64,000 bases of DNA from Chryseobacterium gallinarum (GCF_001021975.1 NZ_CP009928.1:4034001-4098000); one strand, 5' to 3'; numbered from the stretch's first letter, positions 16,964 to 25,593 are shown. Translations and numbers: made by a program. Notes: generated by a model not told the origin, from the sequence alone.

Positions 16964-17461
16964 ATGGGCAGAAAATATGAAAGTATAGAAGAATTAAGAA
17001 GAAAGAAAAAACTGCTTCAAAATGAAATAAGTGATCTTGAAAACCTTCTTACTTTTAAAAACACAAAAGAAAGTCTAAGTGCATTTACCAATGGTTTATC
17101 AGACCAGTATCTTCAGGAAAAAATAGATGAAGATGGTGATGAAAAAGTAGTTCTCAGAAAAGATGTTATTGCCAAGCAGCTTACCTCAGAAGTAAAAGAC
17201 CTTTTTATCAGTAAAAATACCGCCGTTGGTCTTGCCAGCTCAGCTTTTAAAGGAAATATTACCGATAGCCTTGTTAAGCTTGGAGTTACTGCCATCATAG
17301 GTAACTATGCAAAGAAAAACATGAAAAGTACCAATTGGAAAAATAAACTTGTGGGCGCAGCTCTTATCTACCTTGCTCCTATCGCTTTAAAATTTGTCAG
17401 GAAAAAATTGGAAGAATATCAGAAAAATAAAAGTGTTTCCAGTATGGAACAACTTATATAG
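16964..17461 (+). CDS. uncharacterised membrane-associated protein of the YtxH/holin set
   Basis: A 165-residue protein I cannot name. It begins with a charged coiled-coil (SIEELRRKKKLLQNEISDLE), followed by a middle segment and two moderately hydrophobic stretches (residues ~85-112 and ~125-140, KLVGAALIYLAPIALKFV), then a basic tail. It is 3 bp after the holin-like gene and so belongs to the same operon. The conserved neighbourhood suggests a shared envelope-stress role; this is inference only. Confidence 0.7.
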   Translation: MGRKYESIEELRRKKKLLQNEISDLENLLTFKNTKESLSAFTNGLSDQYLQEKIDEDGDEKVVLRKDVIAKQLTSEVKDLFISKNTAVGLASSAFKGNITDSLVKLGVTAIIGNYAKKNMKSTNWKNKLVGAALIYLAPIALKFVRKKLEEYQKNKSVSSMEQLI

Positions 17462-17547
17462 AAATTAGATGTTAGAAACCAGAAGTTAGAACATGATGAT
17501 TCATCCGTAGTTTATACTAATTTCTAACCTCCGGTTTCTGATTTCTA
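17461..17547. repeat. imperfect long hairpin between convergent genes
   Basis: The left arm (17471-17492, TTAGAAACCAGAAGTTAGAA) and the right arm (17520-17540, TTCTAACCTCCGGTTTCTGA) are inverted copies with a few mismatches, separated by about 28 bases. The arms are themselves made of repeated TTAGAA/AGAAG words. It probably acts as a two-way terminator and looks like a degenerate dispersed intergenic repeat. Confidence 0.6.
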
Positions 17548-18270
17548 TTTTGAAAATAACTGTCCTAAAATAATCCCCGCTGCCATCGAAACATTCAGGC
17601 TTTCTGTAGACCGGGATTTTCCAAATCTTGGAATGCTGATGGATTTTTGAAGCAGTTCCTCCGTTTCCGGCCTCATCCCGTTCCCCTCATTTCCTAAAAT
17701 CAGATTGATTTTTTCCGGCCTTTCAAAGGTATAAATATTCTCTCCGTCCATATCAGTTCCGATATTGACATTTTCCGTTTGGGAAAGATATTCTACAAGA
17801 TTGGTATAAACGATATTTACTCTGGTAAAAGATCCCATTGTAGCCTGGATGACCTTCGGATTGTAAAAATCTACCGTATCTTCACTGCAAATAATCTGTT
17901 CTATTCCGAACCAGTCTGCCAGCCGGATAATGGTTCCCAGATTTCCAGGATCCTGAATTCCGTCCAGAACCAGCTGAATCTCTTTATCCTCCGTTTTTTG
18001 TTCCTGAGCCAGGTAACATACGGCTACAGAATCTTTTGGCGTTTTCAGGAAGCTGATTTTTTTTAACTCATTTTCAGAGATATGGGTAACAGGGATATCA
18101 GTACGGTCCAATTTTTGCGGATCGGTTGATAATATTTCTTTAACTTTAAAGTTAGAATTGAAAAGTTCACAAATGATTTTATTACCTTCAACCAAAAACA
18201 AATTGTATTTTTGTCTGAACTTCTTTTTATCTAAAGATTGTAAAACTTTTATTGTATGAGCTGTAAGCAT
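17545..18270 (-). CDS. TrmH/SpoU-family RNA 2'-O-methyltransferase
   Basis: A 241-residue enzyme that moves a methyl group from S-adenosylmethionine to a ribose in rRNA or tRNA. The N-terminus (VLQSLDKKKFRQKYNLFLVEG) is the L30-like substrate-binding domain. The SPOUT domain shows all three motifs: DGIQDPGNLGTIIRLADWFG (about 120-139), ILGNEGNGMRPE (about 193-204) and SIPRFGKSRSTESLNVSMAA (about 212-231). These contain the knot and cofactor site. The ATG at 18270 is chosen over one six codons upstream because MLTAHTIKVL is the usual beginning. Its 5' end overlaps the divergent tamL start by 15 bp. Confidence 0.9.
   Translation of the reverse strand: MLTAHTIKVLQSLDKKKFRQKYNLFLVEGNKIICELFNSNFKVKEILSTDPQKLDRTDIPVTHISENELKKISFLKTPKDSVAVCYLAQEQKTEDKEIQLVLDGIQDPGNLGTIIRLADWFGIEQIICSEDTVDFYNPKVIQATMGSFTRVNIVYTNLVEYLSQTENVNIGTDMDGENIYTFERPEKINLILGNEGNGMRPETEELLQKSISIPRFGKSRSTESLNVSMAAGIILGQLFSK
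18206..18213 (+). promoter_or_regulatory. -7 promoter element of tamL inside the methylase gene
   Basis: TATTTTTG, exact TAnnTTTG match, 42 nt before the ATG of tamL. It lies within the coding end of the divergent methyltransferase gene. Confidence 0.4.
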
Positions 18271-20856
18271 TATAAGAATTCTCCTCAAAAATATTATAAA
18301 ATTATCTCATTTGCAACATTTGTTGGCCTCCTTTATGCTTGTAGTACAACAAAAAAAGTTCCGGAAGGCGAATACCTGCTTACCAAGAACAACTTTGAGT
18401 TCGAAGATAAAAAAGAATTTTTCGATGAGGAGCTGAAAGATTATGTTCAGCAAAAACCTAATAAAAAGCAGCTTCTTTTTATGCCATTAAGTTTGGCTTT
18501 TTATAATATGGCCAACCCAAAGTATGATACCATTCTTAATGAATATATGACTTATCCCAGTGAGATGAGAAACCAAAAACTAAGGGATTCATTATTCATC
18601 AAGTATAATATGAAAAGCAGTATAGGGAAAAGCCTTGTTCTGGACCGTATCCTGCATAATTGGGGAACTCCTCCTGTAATTCTGGATCAGACCAGAAGTG
18701 AGAAAAGTGCCGAATCTATTAAGAAAAGACTTATCTACAGGGGTTTCTGGGATGCTGATGTACAATACAAGCATGATCTGGATACCGCTTCTAAAAAAGC
18801 TGCAGTCAACTATTTTATCAAACATAACGAGCCTACCCGGATCAAAGATTATTATTACAATATTCCTGATTTGGGAATTAAAGGATATTATACTGCCAAT
18901 CTTAACAAAAGCCTGATCCGGTCAGGAAATATCCTTGACCAGACGATTCTTGAAAAAGAGGTGACAAGAATTACCGACCTCATGCGGGAATTTGGATATT
19001 ATAAATTCAATAACCTTAATGATGAAGTTTATTTTGTAGCAGATTCTTTAAAAAATAAAAAAAATGTACCGCTTACATTAGAGATTCATAAAGACTCTCT
19101 GGACAGCCGTTATAAAGTTTCTACATTTGGTAATATTGATGTAGCTATTGTGGATGAGCCTGGTGACTACCCTAAAAATACGGTTAAAGACAGCTTAAGA
19201 AGGATCAGATTCCATACTGTGAACGACAAATACAAAATTTCATCATTATGGAGAGCCATTATTCCGGATAACAGACAGATATTTGATCAAAAAAAGCTAG
19301 ATGTTACCAAAAGAAATCTTTTGGCCATGAACAACTTCAGTATTGTAAAAGCAAGGGACTCTTTGAGACAAGGGGGAATGTCTGCTCCCAATGACAGTAT
19401 TGTGGATGTTCTGTATGTGCTGAAACCGCTTCCGAAATATGAGCTGAAGGTAGGTTTGGATGGTAATTATTCTCAGATACTTAATCTGGGGGTCTCCCCT
19501 TCTGTAGATCTTACGACACGGAATGTTTTCAGAGGTGCGGAAAACCTTTCCACCAGTATTTCCGGTACATTCGGATCTATCAGAAGTACCGAGGATATTA
19601 ATAAAAGATCTTTAGCTTATGAAATATCTGCACAGGCTTCGCTTAATTTTCCCCGACTGCTTCTACCTTTTAATTATTATAAGTTTATTCCTAAGAGGTA
19701 CACGCCTACCTCATCCATTTTATTGGGATCTTCTATACAGACGAATATAGGTCTGGGAAGAGTCAATTTCAATACCGGATTAAATTATCAGGCCAACGTA
19801 AATGATCAGGTATACCACAAGCTTACCCTGTTCAATACCCAGGTCAGTTTGACTAAAAATAAAAATGCCTATTATGATTACTTCGTGAATGACAGGCTTG
19901 TAAAAGATGAAATATTTAATGATTATTTCACTTTCAGACCAGATATTGGAAATCAGTTGGCCAACGGGCAGCTTACTATAGATGAAGTTTCTCAGAGAAT
20001 TTTAGAGGATACACAATATCAGCAAGGGCTCAACCAGCAGGGTAATGATCTTTTGACTACATTCAGAGGGAGTCTTATCAATAAGGAAAGACAGACGGAA
20101 GATGTTCTTATTTCTTCCATGATCTATAACTTTGTATATAGTGAAATTGGTAAAAAAGATTATCCCAATGCTTTTTATTTTAATGGGAAAGTTGAACTTG
20201 CCGGTAATATTTTAAGCCTGTTCAATAAAAGAAGCAATGACGGAGGAGTTATTTCAGGACCTCAAAAAACCATTTTCGGGATACCTTATGCACAGTTCGT
20301 AAAATTTGATATTGACGCAAGAAAGTATTTTAAATTTAACGGAAATCAGACATTGGTTCTTCGTCAGTTTATCGGGGTGGGTGTTCCCTACGGAAATTCT
20401 GAAGAAATGCCTATTATCAAATCCTATTTCAACGGGGGTTCCAATGATATCAGGGCATGGGTAGCATTCGGCGGACTAGGTCCTGCTGATTCCCAGGTAG
20501 ATGAAAGGGTACGAACTTATATGACCAATGATGTAAAGCTTACTACTAATATTGAATACAGGATTCCATTCAATAATATGTATGAGGGAGCAATATTTAC
20601 AGATATCGGAAATACCTGGAGCCTACGTAATCATCAGGATGCTCATAATGATCAATTTAAATTCGGGAAATTCTTAGGACAAATGGGTATCGGTAGTGGA
20701 TTCGGATTACGGGTAAATGTAGCTTATATTACCTTCAGGCTGGATCTTGCTTACAAAATTTATGATCCTAATAAACCTGAAGGAGACCGATGGAGATTCA
20801 AAAACTTCCAGCCTTTCAAACCTACCCTTAATATCGCGTTCGGATATCCTTTCTAA
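18256..20856 (+). CDS. tamL: translocation and assembly module lipoprotein TamL (BamA superfamily)
   Basis: An 866-residue outer-membrane protein. The hydrophobic stretch SFATFVGLLYACST ends in a lipobox whose Cys is near residue 29, followed by TTKKVPEGEYLLTKNNFEF, the recognised opening of the Bacteroidota lipoprotein version of TamA. POTRA-like repeats fill about residues 40-390 and a 16-strand Omp85 barrel the rest, ending in IAFGYPF with a terminal aromatic. TamL works with TamB to insert barrel proteins or move phospholipids to the outer membrane. No tamB is in the window. The end overlaps the convergent SanA-like gene by 4 bp. Confidence 0.88.
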   Translation: MSCKHYKNSPQKYYKIISFATFVGLLYACSTTKKVPEGEYLLTKNNFEFEDKKEFFDEELKDYVQQKPNKKQLLFMPLSLAFYNMANPKYDTILNEYMTYPSEMRNQKLRDSLFIKYNMKSSIGKSLVLDRILHNWGTPPVILDQTRSEKSAESIKKRLIYRGFWDADVQYKHDLDTASKKAAVNYFIKHNEPTRIKDYYYNIPDLGIKGYYTANLNKSLIRSGNILDQTILEKEVTRITDLMREFGYYKFNNLNDEVYFVADSLKNKKNVPLTLEIHKDSLDSRYKVSTFGNIDVAIVDEPGDYPKNTVKDSLRRIRFHTVNDKYKISSLWRAIIPDNRQIFDQKKLDVTKRNLLAMNNFSIVKARDSLRQGGMSAPNDSIVDVLYVLKPLPKYELKVGLDGNYSQILNLGVSPSVDLTTRNVFRGAENLSTSISGTFGSIRSTEDINKRSLAYEISAQASLNFPRLLLPFNYYKFIPKRYTPTSSILLGSSIQTNIGLGRVNFNTGLNYQANVNDQVYHKLTLFNTQVSLTKNKNAYYDYFVNDRLVKDEIFNDYFTFRPDIGNQLANGQLTIDEVSQRILEDTQYQQGLNQQGNDLLTTFRGSLINKERQTEDVLISSMIYNFVYSEIGKKDYPNAFYFNGKVELAGNILSLFNKRSNDGGVISGPQKTIFGIPYAQFVKFDIDARKYFKFNGNQTLVLRQFIGVGVPYGNSEEMPIIKSYFNGGSNDIRAWVAFGGLGPADSQVDERVRTYMTNDVKLTTNIEYRIPFNNMYEGAIFTDIGNTWSLRNHQDAHNDQFKFGKFLGQMGIGSGFGLRVNVAYITFRLDLAYKIYDPNKPEGDRWRFKNFQPFKPTLNIAFGYPF

Positions 20857-21470
20857 TCCGGGGAAACGCCTAAGATAAAATATACTACAGCAATTACACG
20901 GGCGAGGATTTCCCTCGCCTGATTTCTGTAAAAACTTTCAGGTTTAGTCACATCCTGGGCATCAAAACCCAAGGCATTCATGTCGTTATTTCTTGCAAAA
21001 AACAAGGCCCGAAGATTATGGTAGCCTTGTGAGACAATGATCACATTCTTCTTTTTGTAAACATCTTTACATCTGAGAATACTTTTATAGGTATTGAAAC
21101 CCTTTGGATCTTCTATAATAATATCTTCAGGCACCCCTTCCTGATTGACCAAATAGTTTTTCATGGCAGCAGGTTCATTATATCCCTTGCTTTTTTCTCC
21201 GCTTACAATAATTTTTTTGATTTTCCCGTGATGATAAAGGAGCGCGGCAGCATCCATTCTTTTGGTAAAATAAGGATTGGATTGCCCTGATCTCATTTTA
21301 GGAGAAGTTCCCAGGACCAAAGCAATTTCCCGTGGAGGAATTTTGGATATTTTGGTGTAAGTACGCCCGTTGGTAAGCCCAAAAACCCAGACATTACAGA
21401 AACATATCAATAGAATTCCCAATTCTATTGATATACAACCTAGGTTAAATATGTTCCTGATAATTCTCAA
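20853..21470 (-). CDS. SanA/YdcF-like DUF218 envelope protein
   Basis: A 205-residue protein with one N-terminal membrane helix (about 9-32) and a DUF218 domain. The family signatures are EIALVLGTSP, KKIIVSGEKSKGYNEPAAMK, the GVPEDIIIEDPKGFNTYKS stretch and NVIIVSQGYHNLRALFFA. E. coli SanA affects vancomycin entry at high temperature, and ElyC/SanA proteins act in envelope polysaccharide metabolism; the reaction is not established. Its start overlaps the stop of the upstream reductase gene by 4 bp (ATGA type), so the two are translationally coupled. Confidence 0.85.
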   Translation of the reverse strand: MRIIRNIFNLGCISIELGILLICFCNVWVFGLTNGRTYTKISKIPPREIALVLGTSPKMRSGQSNPYFTKRMDAAALLYHHGKIKKIIVSGEKSKGYNEPAAMKNYLVNQEGVPEDIIIEDPKGFNTYKSILRCKDVYKKKNVIIVSQGYHNLRALFFARNNDMNALGFDAQDVTKPESFYRNQAREILARVIAVVYFILGVSPD

Positions 21471-22591
21471 CTAAAATCAAAGTTAAGCTTTATTTTTCTA
21501 CTTTTCACTATAGACATACAGGCCAGTATATGTCCCTGCATCTCTTCTTTTTCCGTAAGATATTCATTTTCCAGCAGTTCCACCTCTCCTTCTTCCAATA
21601 AACATTCACAGCTTCCACAAATCCCCGATTTGCAGGAATAAGGCACAGGAAAATTCTGAATCAAAAGCTGCTGTAAAATTTTATCTTTATTGTCCGGCAA
21701 TTGTGTTGAATAATTTTTGCCCATCATTGTAAATTCCACTTCAATATTTTCAATGAGAGGAAATTCTTTCTCTACAGGATAAATATCATCATTGAATTCT
21801 TCGAAAAGTTCGAAATGAATATTTTTTTTAGGAATCCCATGATGGTAGCAGGCATTCGCCAGTGTTTTGATCATTTCTCCTTTTCCACAAATTAAAACTT
21901 CATCCACTGCATCCCAGATTGTAGATTCTTCATCCGTATCATCCAGATGCAGAATCTGATTGATGATCAGGCTTAATTTCTTTTCATCCAGCCTGCCATA
22001 GAAAAACTGATCACCCGTATTTTCCTGCGAAAAAAAATAAAAGATCTGTAGTCTGTCCCCACATGTTCTGGCAAGATTGTCCAATTGATCCCTGTAAACC
22101 AGATCTTCTGAACTTTTGTTTCCAAAGAATAAAAACAATCTCGTACGTGGCTCATTGTGAAGAATATTCTTGAAATGGCTCAAAATTGGTGTAATTCCAA
22201 TTCCTGCCGCAAAAGCAACAATAGTTCTGAACTCACTTGGTTTGGATACTAAAGTAAATCTTCCTCCGGGTTCACTCACCAGCAGCTCGTCTCCCACGTT
22301 ATAGTTCTGGTATAGCTGGGAAGTCGCTCCGTCAGGGGAGTTTACTTTTATCCCCAGTGATATTTTTCCTTCATAAGGAGCAGAGGTCATTGAATAATCA
22401 TTGATTACTTCCTCTCCATGAGATTGAAATTTTACACTAACATACTGTCCGGCCTCAAACTTAAAATGGTCTTTCAGATTCTCGGGAATATCAAACTCCA
22501 GAGAAAAAGTATTTTTGGTCAGGTCTTCCTTTTTCGTTACTTTTAACGGATGAAACTGTGTCAGTTTCCCTTTATAGATTTGTTGTTCCAT
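21467..22591 (-). CDS. PaaE-like ferredoxin/flavin oxidoreductase
   Basis: A 374-residue electron-transfer protein with three modules: an FAD-binding barrel (about 1-110, with DYSMTSAP), an NAD(P)H-binding domain (about 115-260, with FAAGIGITPILSHFKNI and the C-terminal LICGKGEM), and a plant-type [2Fe-2S] ferredoxin (about 285-374, with YSCKSGICGSCECLLEEG and LACMS giving four cysteine ligands). This is the layout of phenylacetyl-CoA epoxidase reductase PaaE and of NADH:ferredoxin reductases feeding oxygenases. No paaABCD genes are present nearby, so the partner is unknown. A -7 box lies 10 nt upstream of the ATG. Confidence 0.88.
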   Translation of the reverse strand: MEQQIYKGKLTQFHPLKVTKKEDLTKNTFSLEFDIPENLKDHFKFEAGQYVSVKFQSHGEEVINDYSMTSAPYEGKISLGIKVNSPDGATSQLYQNYNVGDELLVSEPGGRFTLVSKPSEFRTIVAFAAGIGITPILSHFKNILHNEPRTRLFLFFGNKSSEDLVYRDQLDNLARTCGDRLQIFYFFSQENTGDQFFYGRLDEKKLSLIINQILHLDDTDEESTIWDAVDEVLICGKGEMIKTLANACYHHGIPKKNIHFELFEEFNDDIYPVEKEFPLIENIEVEFTMMGKNYSTQLPDNKDKILQQLLIQNFPVPYSCKSGICGSCECLLEEGEVELLENEYLTEKEEMQGHILACMSIVKSRKIKLNFDFS

Positions 22592-22601
22592 AACTTCAAT
22601 T

Positions 22602-22609
22602 CAAAAATA
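22602..22609 (-). promoter_or_regulatory. -7 promoter element of the PaaE-like gene
   Basis: TATTTTTG on the minus strand, 10 nt from the ATG at 22591, in a 33-bp divergent spacer. Confidence 0.45.
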
Positions 22610-22624
22610 GATAAAAAATAATTT

Positions 22625-23185
22625 ATGAAGAAGATAATTTTATCCATCCTGATTTTAAGTGCAGTATACAGCTGTAAAAAGGAAAGCCAGAAAACGGATG
22701 CTGTAAATACTACAGACTCACTTTCTGTGACTCAAAATACGGCTGCTGAAGTTGTTCCTTATATTCCCAGGGAACTTTCCCCTGAAAATATCAGCCAGCA
22801 CCTGGCAAAAAATAATGATACTTTATACGTAACTAATTTTTTTGCAACATGGTGTGGCCCTTGTATGAGAGAAATTCCAAGTTTCAAAGATAAAATGCAG
22901 GAATTAAAAGGAAAACCCGTAAAATTTACTTTCATCAACCTGGATGATAAATCGGATTGGAATGGAGCAGTTAAAAATTTTGCAATAGAAAATAATCTTG
23001 GTGGAAATATTATTCTATTGGATGGGCAAAAACTGGATCAAAACTTTTTTGCCAATAATTTCCAGCAATGGGACGGCGGCTCAATTCCTTTTACCTTCAT
23101 GAGAAAAGGGGATAAAACGGATGAATATTTAGGAATGATGACGGAAGAAGTATTGAATTCGAAAATTGATGCTTTCTTAAAATAA
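22625..23185 (+). CDS. TlpA-like thioredoxin-fold lipoprotein
   Basis: A 186-residue periplasm-facing lipoprotein. The signal LSILILSAVYSC ends in a lipobox with the acylated Cys near residue 17. After a low-complexity threonine/serine linker, the thioredoxin fold begins near residue 60 with TLYVTNFFATWCGPCMREIP, an intact CxxC redox pair. The later segment GGSIPFTFM supplies the cis-proline. TlpA/ResA proteins reduce disulfides on apocytochromes or other envelope proteins. It is 23 bp upstream of the FecCD-type permease, suggesting co-transcription; whether it serves the transporter is unknown. Confidence 0.88.
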   Translation: MKKIILSILILSAVYSCKKESQKTDAVNTTDSLSVTQNTAAEVVPYIPRELSPENISQHLAKNNDTLYVTNFFATWCGPCMREIPSFKDKMQELKGKPVKFTFINLDDKSDWNGAVKNFAIENNLGGNIILLDGQKLDQNFFANNFQQWDGGSIPFTFMRKGDKTDEYLGMMTEEVLNSKIDAFLK

Positions 23186-23208
23186 ATCTACAGAATACTT
23201 TCTGAACA

Positions 23209-24180
23209 ATGTCAAAAAGGTTTAAAATCCTGTGTTTATTATTAATAGTTGCCATTATAGCAAGTGCAATTATTAATCTGAATACAGGATTTTTAAGTTT
23301 AGGATTCCAGGATTTTTTCCGGAATACCGATCATAGTCAAATTGCTGAAATCCGTGTCAACCGTGTATGGGTCATGATGTTAGCCGGCATTTCAATCCCC
23401 ACATCAGGTTTTCTGATGCAGGAATACTTTCAAAATCCATTAGCAGGCCCGGATATATTGGGAATTACTTCTGTAGCCAGTCTATCTGTTGCTTTCTATA
23501 TTTTCTTTTCACATGATATTCTTCTCCCTGAATTTCTGCAAAATAGTTTCCTGAGCCTGTCGGCAATCGGGGGAAGCCTGGTGTTGATGCTGGTGTTACT
23601 ATCCATGTCTAATAAATTTCAGGATAAATCTTATCTCATTATTTTCGGGTTTCTGATGTCTGCTTTTGCAGGAGCTATTGTTTCTTTACTTCAATTTTAT
23701 GCAGAAAATCAGAGTTTGAAAAACTATATTTTGTGGTCCTTCGGAGCCAATAATATGGTGAGCAGAAACCAGATTTATGTACTATTGATACTGGTTCTAA
23801 CAGGATTATTCTTTTGTTTTAAAGCGATAAAACCTCTTATTGGTAATTCATTGGGTACTTCCTATGCACAAAGCTTAGGAGTAAATCTGAAGCAATTAAA
23901 ATTGCTGATCATTGTAGCATCTTCTCTCCTCTCCGCCTCTATTACTGCTTTTTTAGGTCCTATTTTGTTTATTGGAATTATTGTCCCACACTTTTGCAGA
24001 CTGATCTATAATCCTTCCCAATTATGGCAGCAATGGATTCTGAATATGTTTCTGGGAATGCTTATCATGTTGTTTTTCTCTGTTATCGCAGAAAAAACAC
24101 AGATTCCATTGAATGTTATCAGCTCTGTATTTGGGATTCCTGTGATTCTGGGGATGCTATTGAAGCAGAATAAAATATAA
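23209..24180 (+). CDS. FecCD-family iron-chelate ABC transporter permease
   Basis: A 323-residue inner-membrane permease with about ten helices. Family landmarks are EIRVNRVWVMMLAGISIPTSG (the R-hP-R-hhhhhhGhhL line, here with VN in place of the usual LP), FQNPLAGPDILGITS, and GPILFIGIIVPHFCRLIY, the cytoplasmic coupling loop. Relatives import ferric siderophores, haem or vitamin B12 as BtuC-type dimers. The matching ATPase lies 348 bp downstream, beyond a palindromic spacer. No periplasmic binding-protein gene is adjacent, so that part must be elsewhere or the TlpA-like neighbour is unrelated. Confidence 0.9.
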   Translation: MSKRFKILCLLLIVAIIASAIINLNTGFLSLGFQDFFRNTDHSQIAEIRVNRVWVMMLAGISIPTSGFLMQEYFQNPLAGPDILGITSVASLSVAFYIFFSHDILLPEFLQNSFLSLSAIGGSLVLMLVLLSMSNKFQDKSYLIIFGFLMSAFAGAIVSLLQFYAENQSLKNYILWSFGANNMVSRNQIYVLLILVLTGLFFCFKAIKPLIGNSLGTSYAQSLGVNLKQLKLLIIVASSLLSASITAFLGPILFIGIIVPHFCRLIYNPSQLWQQWILNMFLGMLIMLFFSVIAEKTQIPLNVISSVFGIPVILGMLLKQNKI

Positions 24181-24189
24181 TTTTTTGTT

Positions 24190-24520
24190 TTGTTGAAAAA
24201 CGCAAAGGCGCAAGGATTTTATCTCCGATAAAATTTAATAACGTACATAAAACATCGCACTTGCTGAAAATCTTTAATTTTCTTGCGTCTTAAAACATAT
24301 CAGTTCAATCCATAAAGCTCAACTTTTAACCTATTTAAAAATGACAGGATGCAAGCTAGAACTGTTACTTAATTTTCAATCTGATGTTTTCAAAAATGGA
24401 GTCACGAGAGTTGTCAATCATTTATAATTAAAAAACAGAATAAAAATTCACAAAGTATAATCCTTGCATCTTAAAAATAGTATTTTTGTAAAACAATCTG
24501 CGCCATTGCGTTTTAGTCAA
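24190..24520. repeat. palindromic spacer between permease and ATPase genes
   Basis: The left end (24196-24217) reads AAACGCAAAGGCGCAAGGAT. The right end contains its inverse in two pieces: AATCCTTGC (24458-24466) and TGCGCCATTGCGTTTT (24499-24514). A third piece CTTGCGTCTT (24284-24293) lies between. About 240 bases of unrecognised AT-rich DNA are enclosed. It resembles a decayed non-coding mobile element with terminal inverted repeats, or a dispersed repeat. No coding frame is seen. Confidence 0.5.
24481..24488 (+). promoter_or_regulatory. -7 element for the ABC ATPase gene
   Basis: TATTTTTG, an exact match, 40 nt before the ATG at 24529 and inside the right end of the palindromic spacer. 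The spacer therefore may supply a separate promoter for the ATPase. Confidence 0.4.
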
Positions 24521-24528
24521 GATCAGGA

Positions 24529-25452
24529 ATGCACCTACAAATCAAACAGGCCAATATCGGATACAACAAAACATTAATTTCAAATGCCAATGCTGAGTTG
24601 AAACTTGGTGATGTTTGCTTATTGATTGGTAATAACGGTGTAGGAAAAACCACTTTGATTAAATCTATTCTGCATCAGATTCCTTTGCTGGATGGAGAAA
24701 TTTTGATCAATAATGAAAATGTAAAGAAACTTTCCGTCCAAGAAATCGCTGAAAACATTGCTATTGTTTTTTCAAAATCTGTGGTTCCACAGCATTATAC
24801 CGTTCAGGATCTTATTTCATTAGGAAAGTATATCTACTATCCTTTTTATTTTGAGTTAAAAAAGGAAGACCGTGAAGAGGTTTTGCATATCATTGAAGAG
24901 CTGGATCTCCGGCAATATAAGGATACACTTCTCAAAAACCTTTCGGATGGTAACCTGCAAAAAGCATTTATCGGACGGGCAATTACTCAAAACGCTCCTG
25001 TTATTATACTGGATGAACCCACTACCCATCTGGATGAAAAGAATAAGATTATCATTCTCAAAACCCTCAGAAAACTTGCTAAAGAGCAAAATAAACTCAT
25101 TTTATTTTCTTCTCATGACTGGCGATTGGCCAAAGAATTTGCCGATAAGATATGGTATGTGAAAAATACCCGATTGTATACAGGAATCGTGGAAGATATT
25201 TTATTGAAGCATAACGAACTTACCAATGCTTCTTTATTTCAAATAAACGAGAATTTTGTGGCGCCATATATCGTAGCACCACAGGTTTATAAAGAAATGC
25301 TGTATTCCCTGCTTCAAAAAAACTTTCAAAAAGACCTTTCTTCACTCCGTTTTGAATTGAAAAACAACTTTTGGATTATTACTAAAGATTACCATCAATA
25401 CCAATGCGAATCTTTTGAAGAAATCGTTGATTACATCAAAAACATTCACTAA
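24529..25452 (+). CDS. iron-chelate ABC transporter ATP-binding protein with C-terminal extension
   Basis: A 307-residue ATPase of the FecE/BtuD type. Walker A is LLIGNNGVGKTTLIKS (about 31-46), the signature is NLSDGNLQKAFIGRA (about 140-154, with LSDGN in place of LSGGE/Q), Walker B is PVIILDEPTTHLDE (about 156-169), and the H-loop is ILFSSHDW. Typical relatives end near residue 255; this one has about 60 extra residues (from QINENFVAPYIVAPQV to the end) with an aromatic-rich pattern. It pairs with the permease at 23209-24180. It is followed by the MarR locus. Confidence 0.88.
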   Translation: MHLQIKQANIGYNKTLISNANAELKLGDVCLLIGNNGVGKTTLIKSILHQIPLLDGEILINNENVKKLSVQEIAENIAIVFSKSVVPQHYTVQDLISLGKYIYYPFYFELKKEDREEVLHIIEELDLRQYKDTLLKNLSDGNLQKAFIGRAITQNAPVIILDEPTTHLDEKNKIIILKTLRKLAKEQNKLILFSSHDWRLAKEFADKIWYVKNTRLYTGIVEDILLKHNELTNASLFQINENFVAPYIVAPQVYKEMLYSLLQKNFQKDLSSLRFELKNNFWIITKDYHQYQCESFEEIVDYIKNIH

Positions 25453-25478
25453 TACTTCATTTTATTTGATTATTTCAC

Positions 25479-25498
25479 ATACTATGCATGCATAGTAT
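25479..25498. promoter_or_regulatory. 20-bp perfect palindrome, distal MarR operator candidate
   Basis: ATACTATGCATGCATAGTAT, identical on both strands. It shares the core TATGCATGCATA with the palindrome at 25555-25588. The two centres are 83 bp apart, close to eight turns of the helix, so dimers on both could lie on one face. Confidence 0.65.
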
Positions 25499-25554
25499 TA
25501 TGCTTATCATACAATTTAATCACCTTATTATCAGATTATTAACAAAATTTAACG

Positions 25555-25588
25555 TTAATAAATATTATGCATGCATAATATTTATTAA
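25555..25588. promoter_or_regulatory. 34-bp perfect palindrome overlapping the marR promoter
   Basis: Each half reads TTAATAAATATTATGCA with no mismatch to the other. Its right edge overlaps the -7 box TAAATTTG (25586-25593), so a protein bound here would block RNA polymerase. Position and symmetry fit an operator for the MarR protein encoded just downstream. Confidence 0.7.
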
Positions 25589-25593
25589 ATTTG
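25586..25593 (+). promoter_or_regulatory. -7 promoter element of the MarR gene
   Basis: TAAATTTG, exact TAnnTTTG match, 21 nt before the ATG at 25615. It lies across the TTG at 25591, which argues against that TTG as a start codon. Confidence 0.55.
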
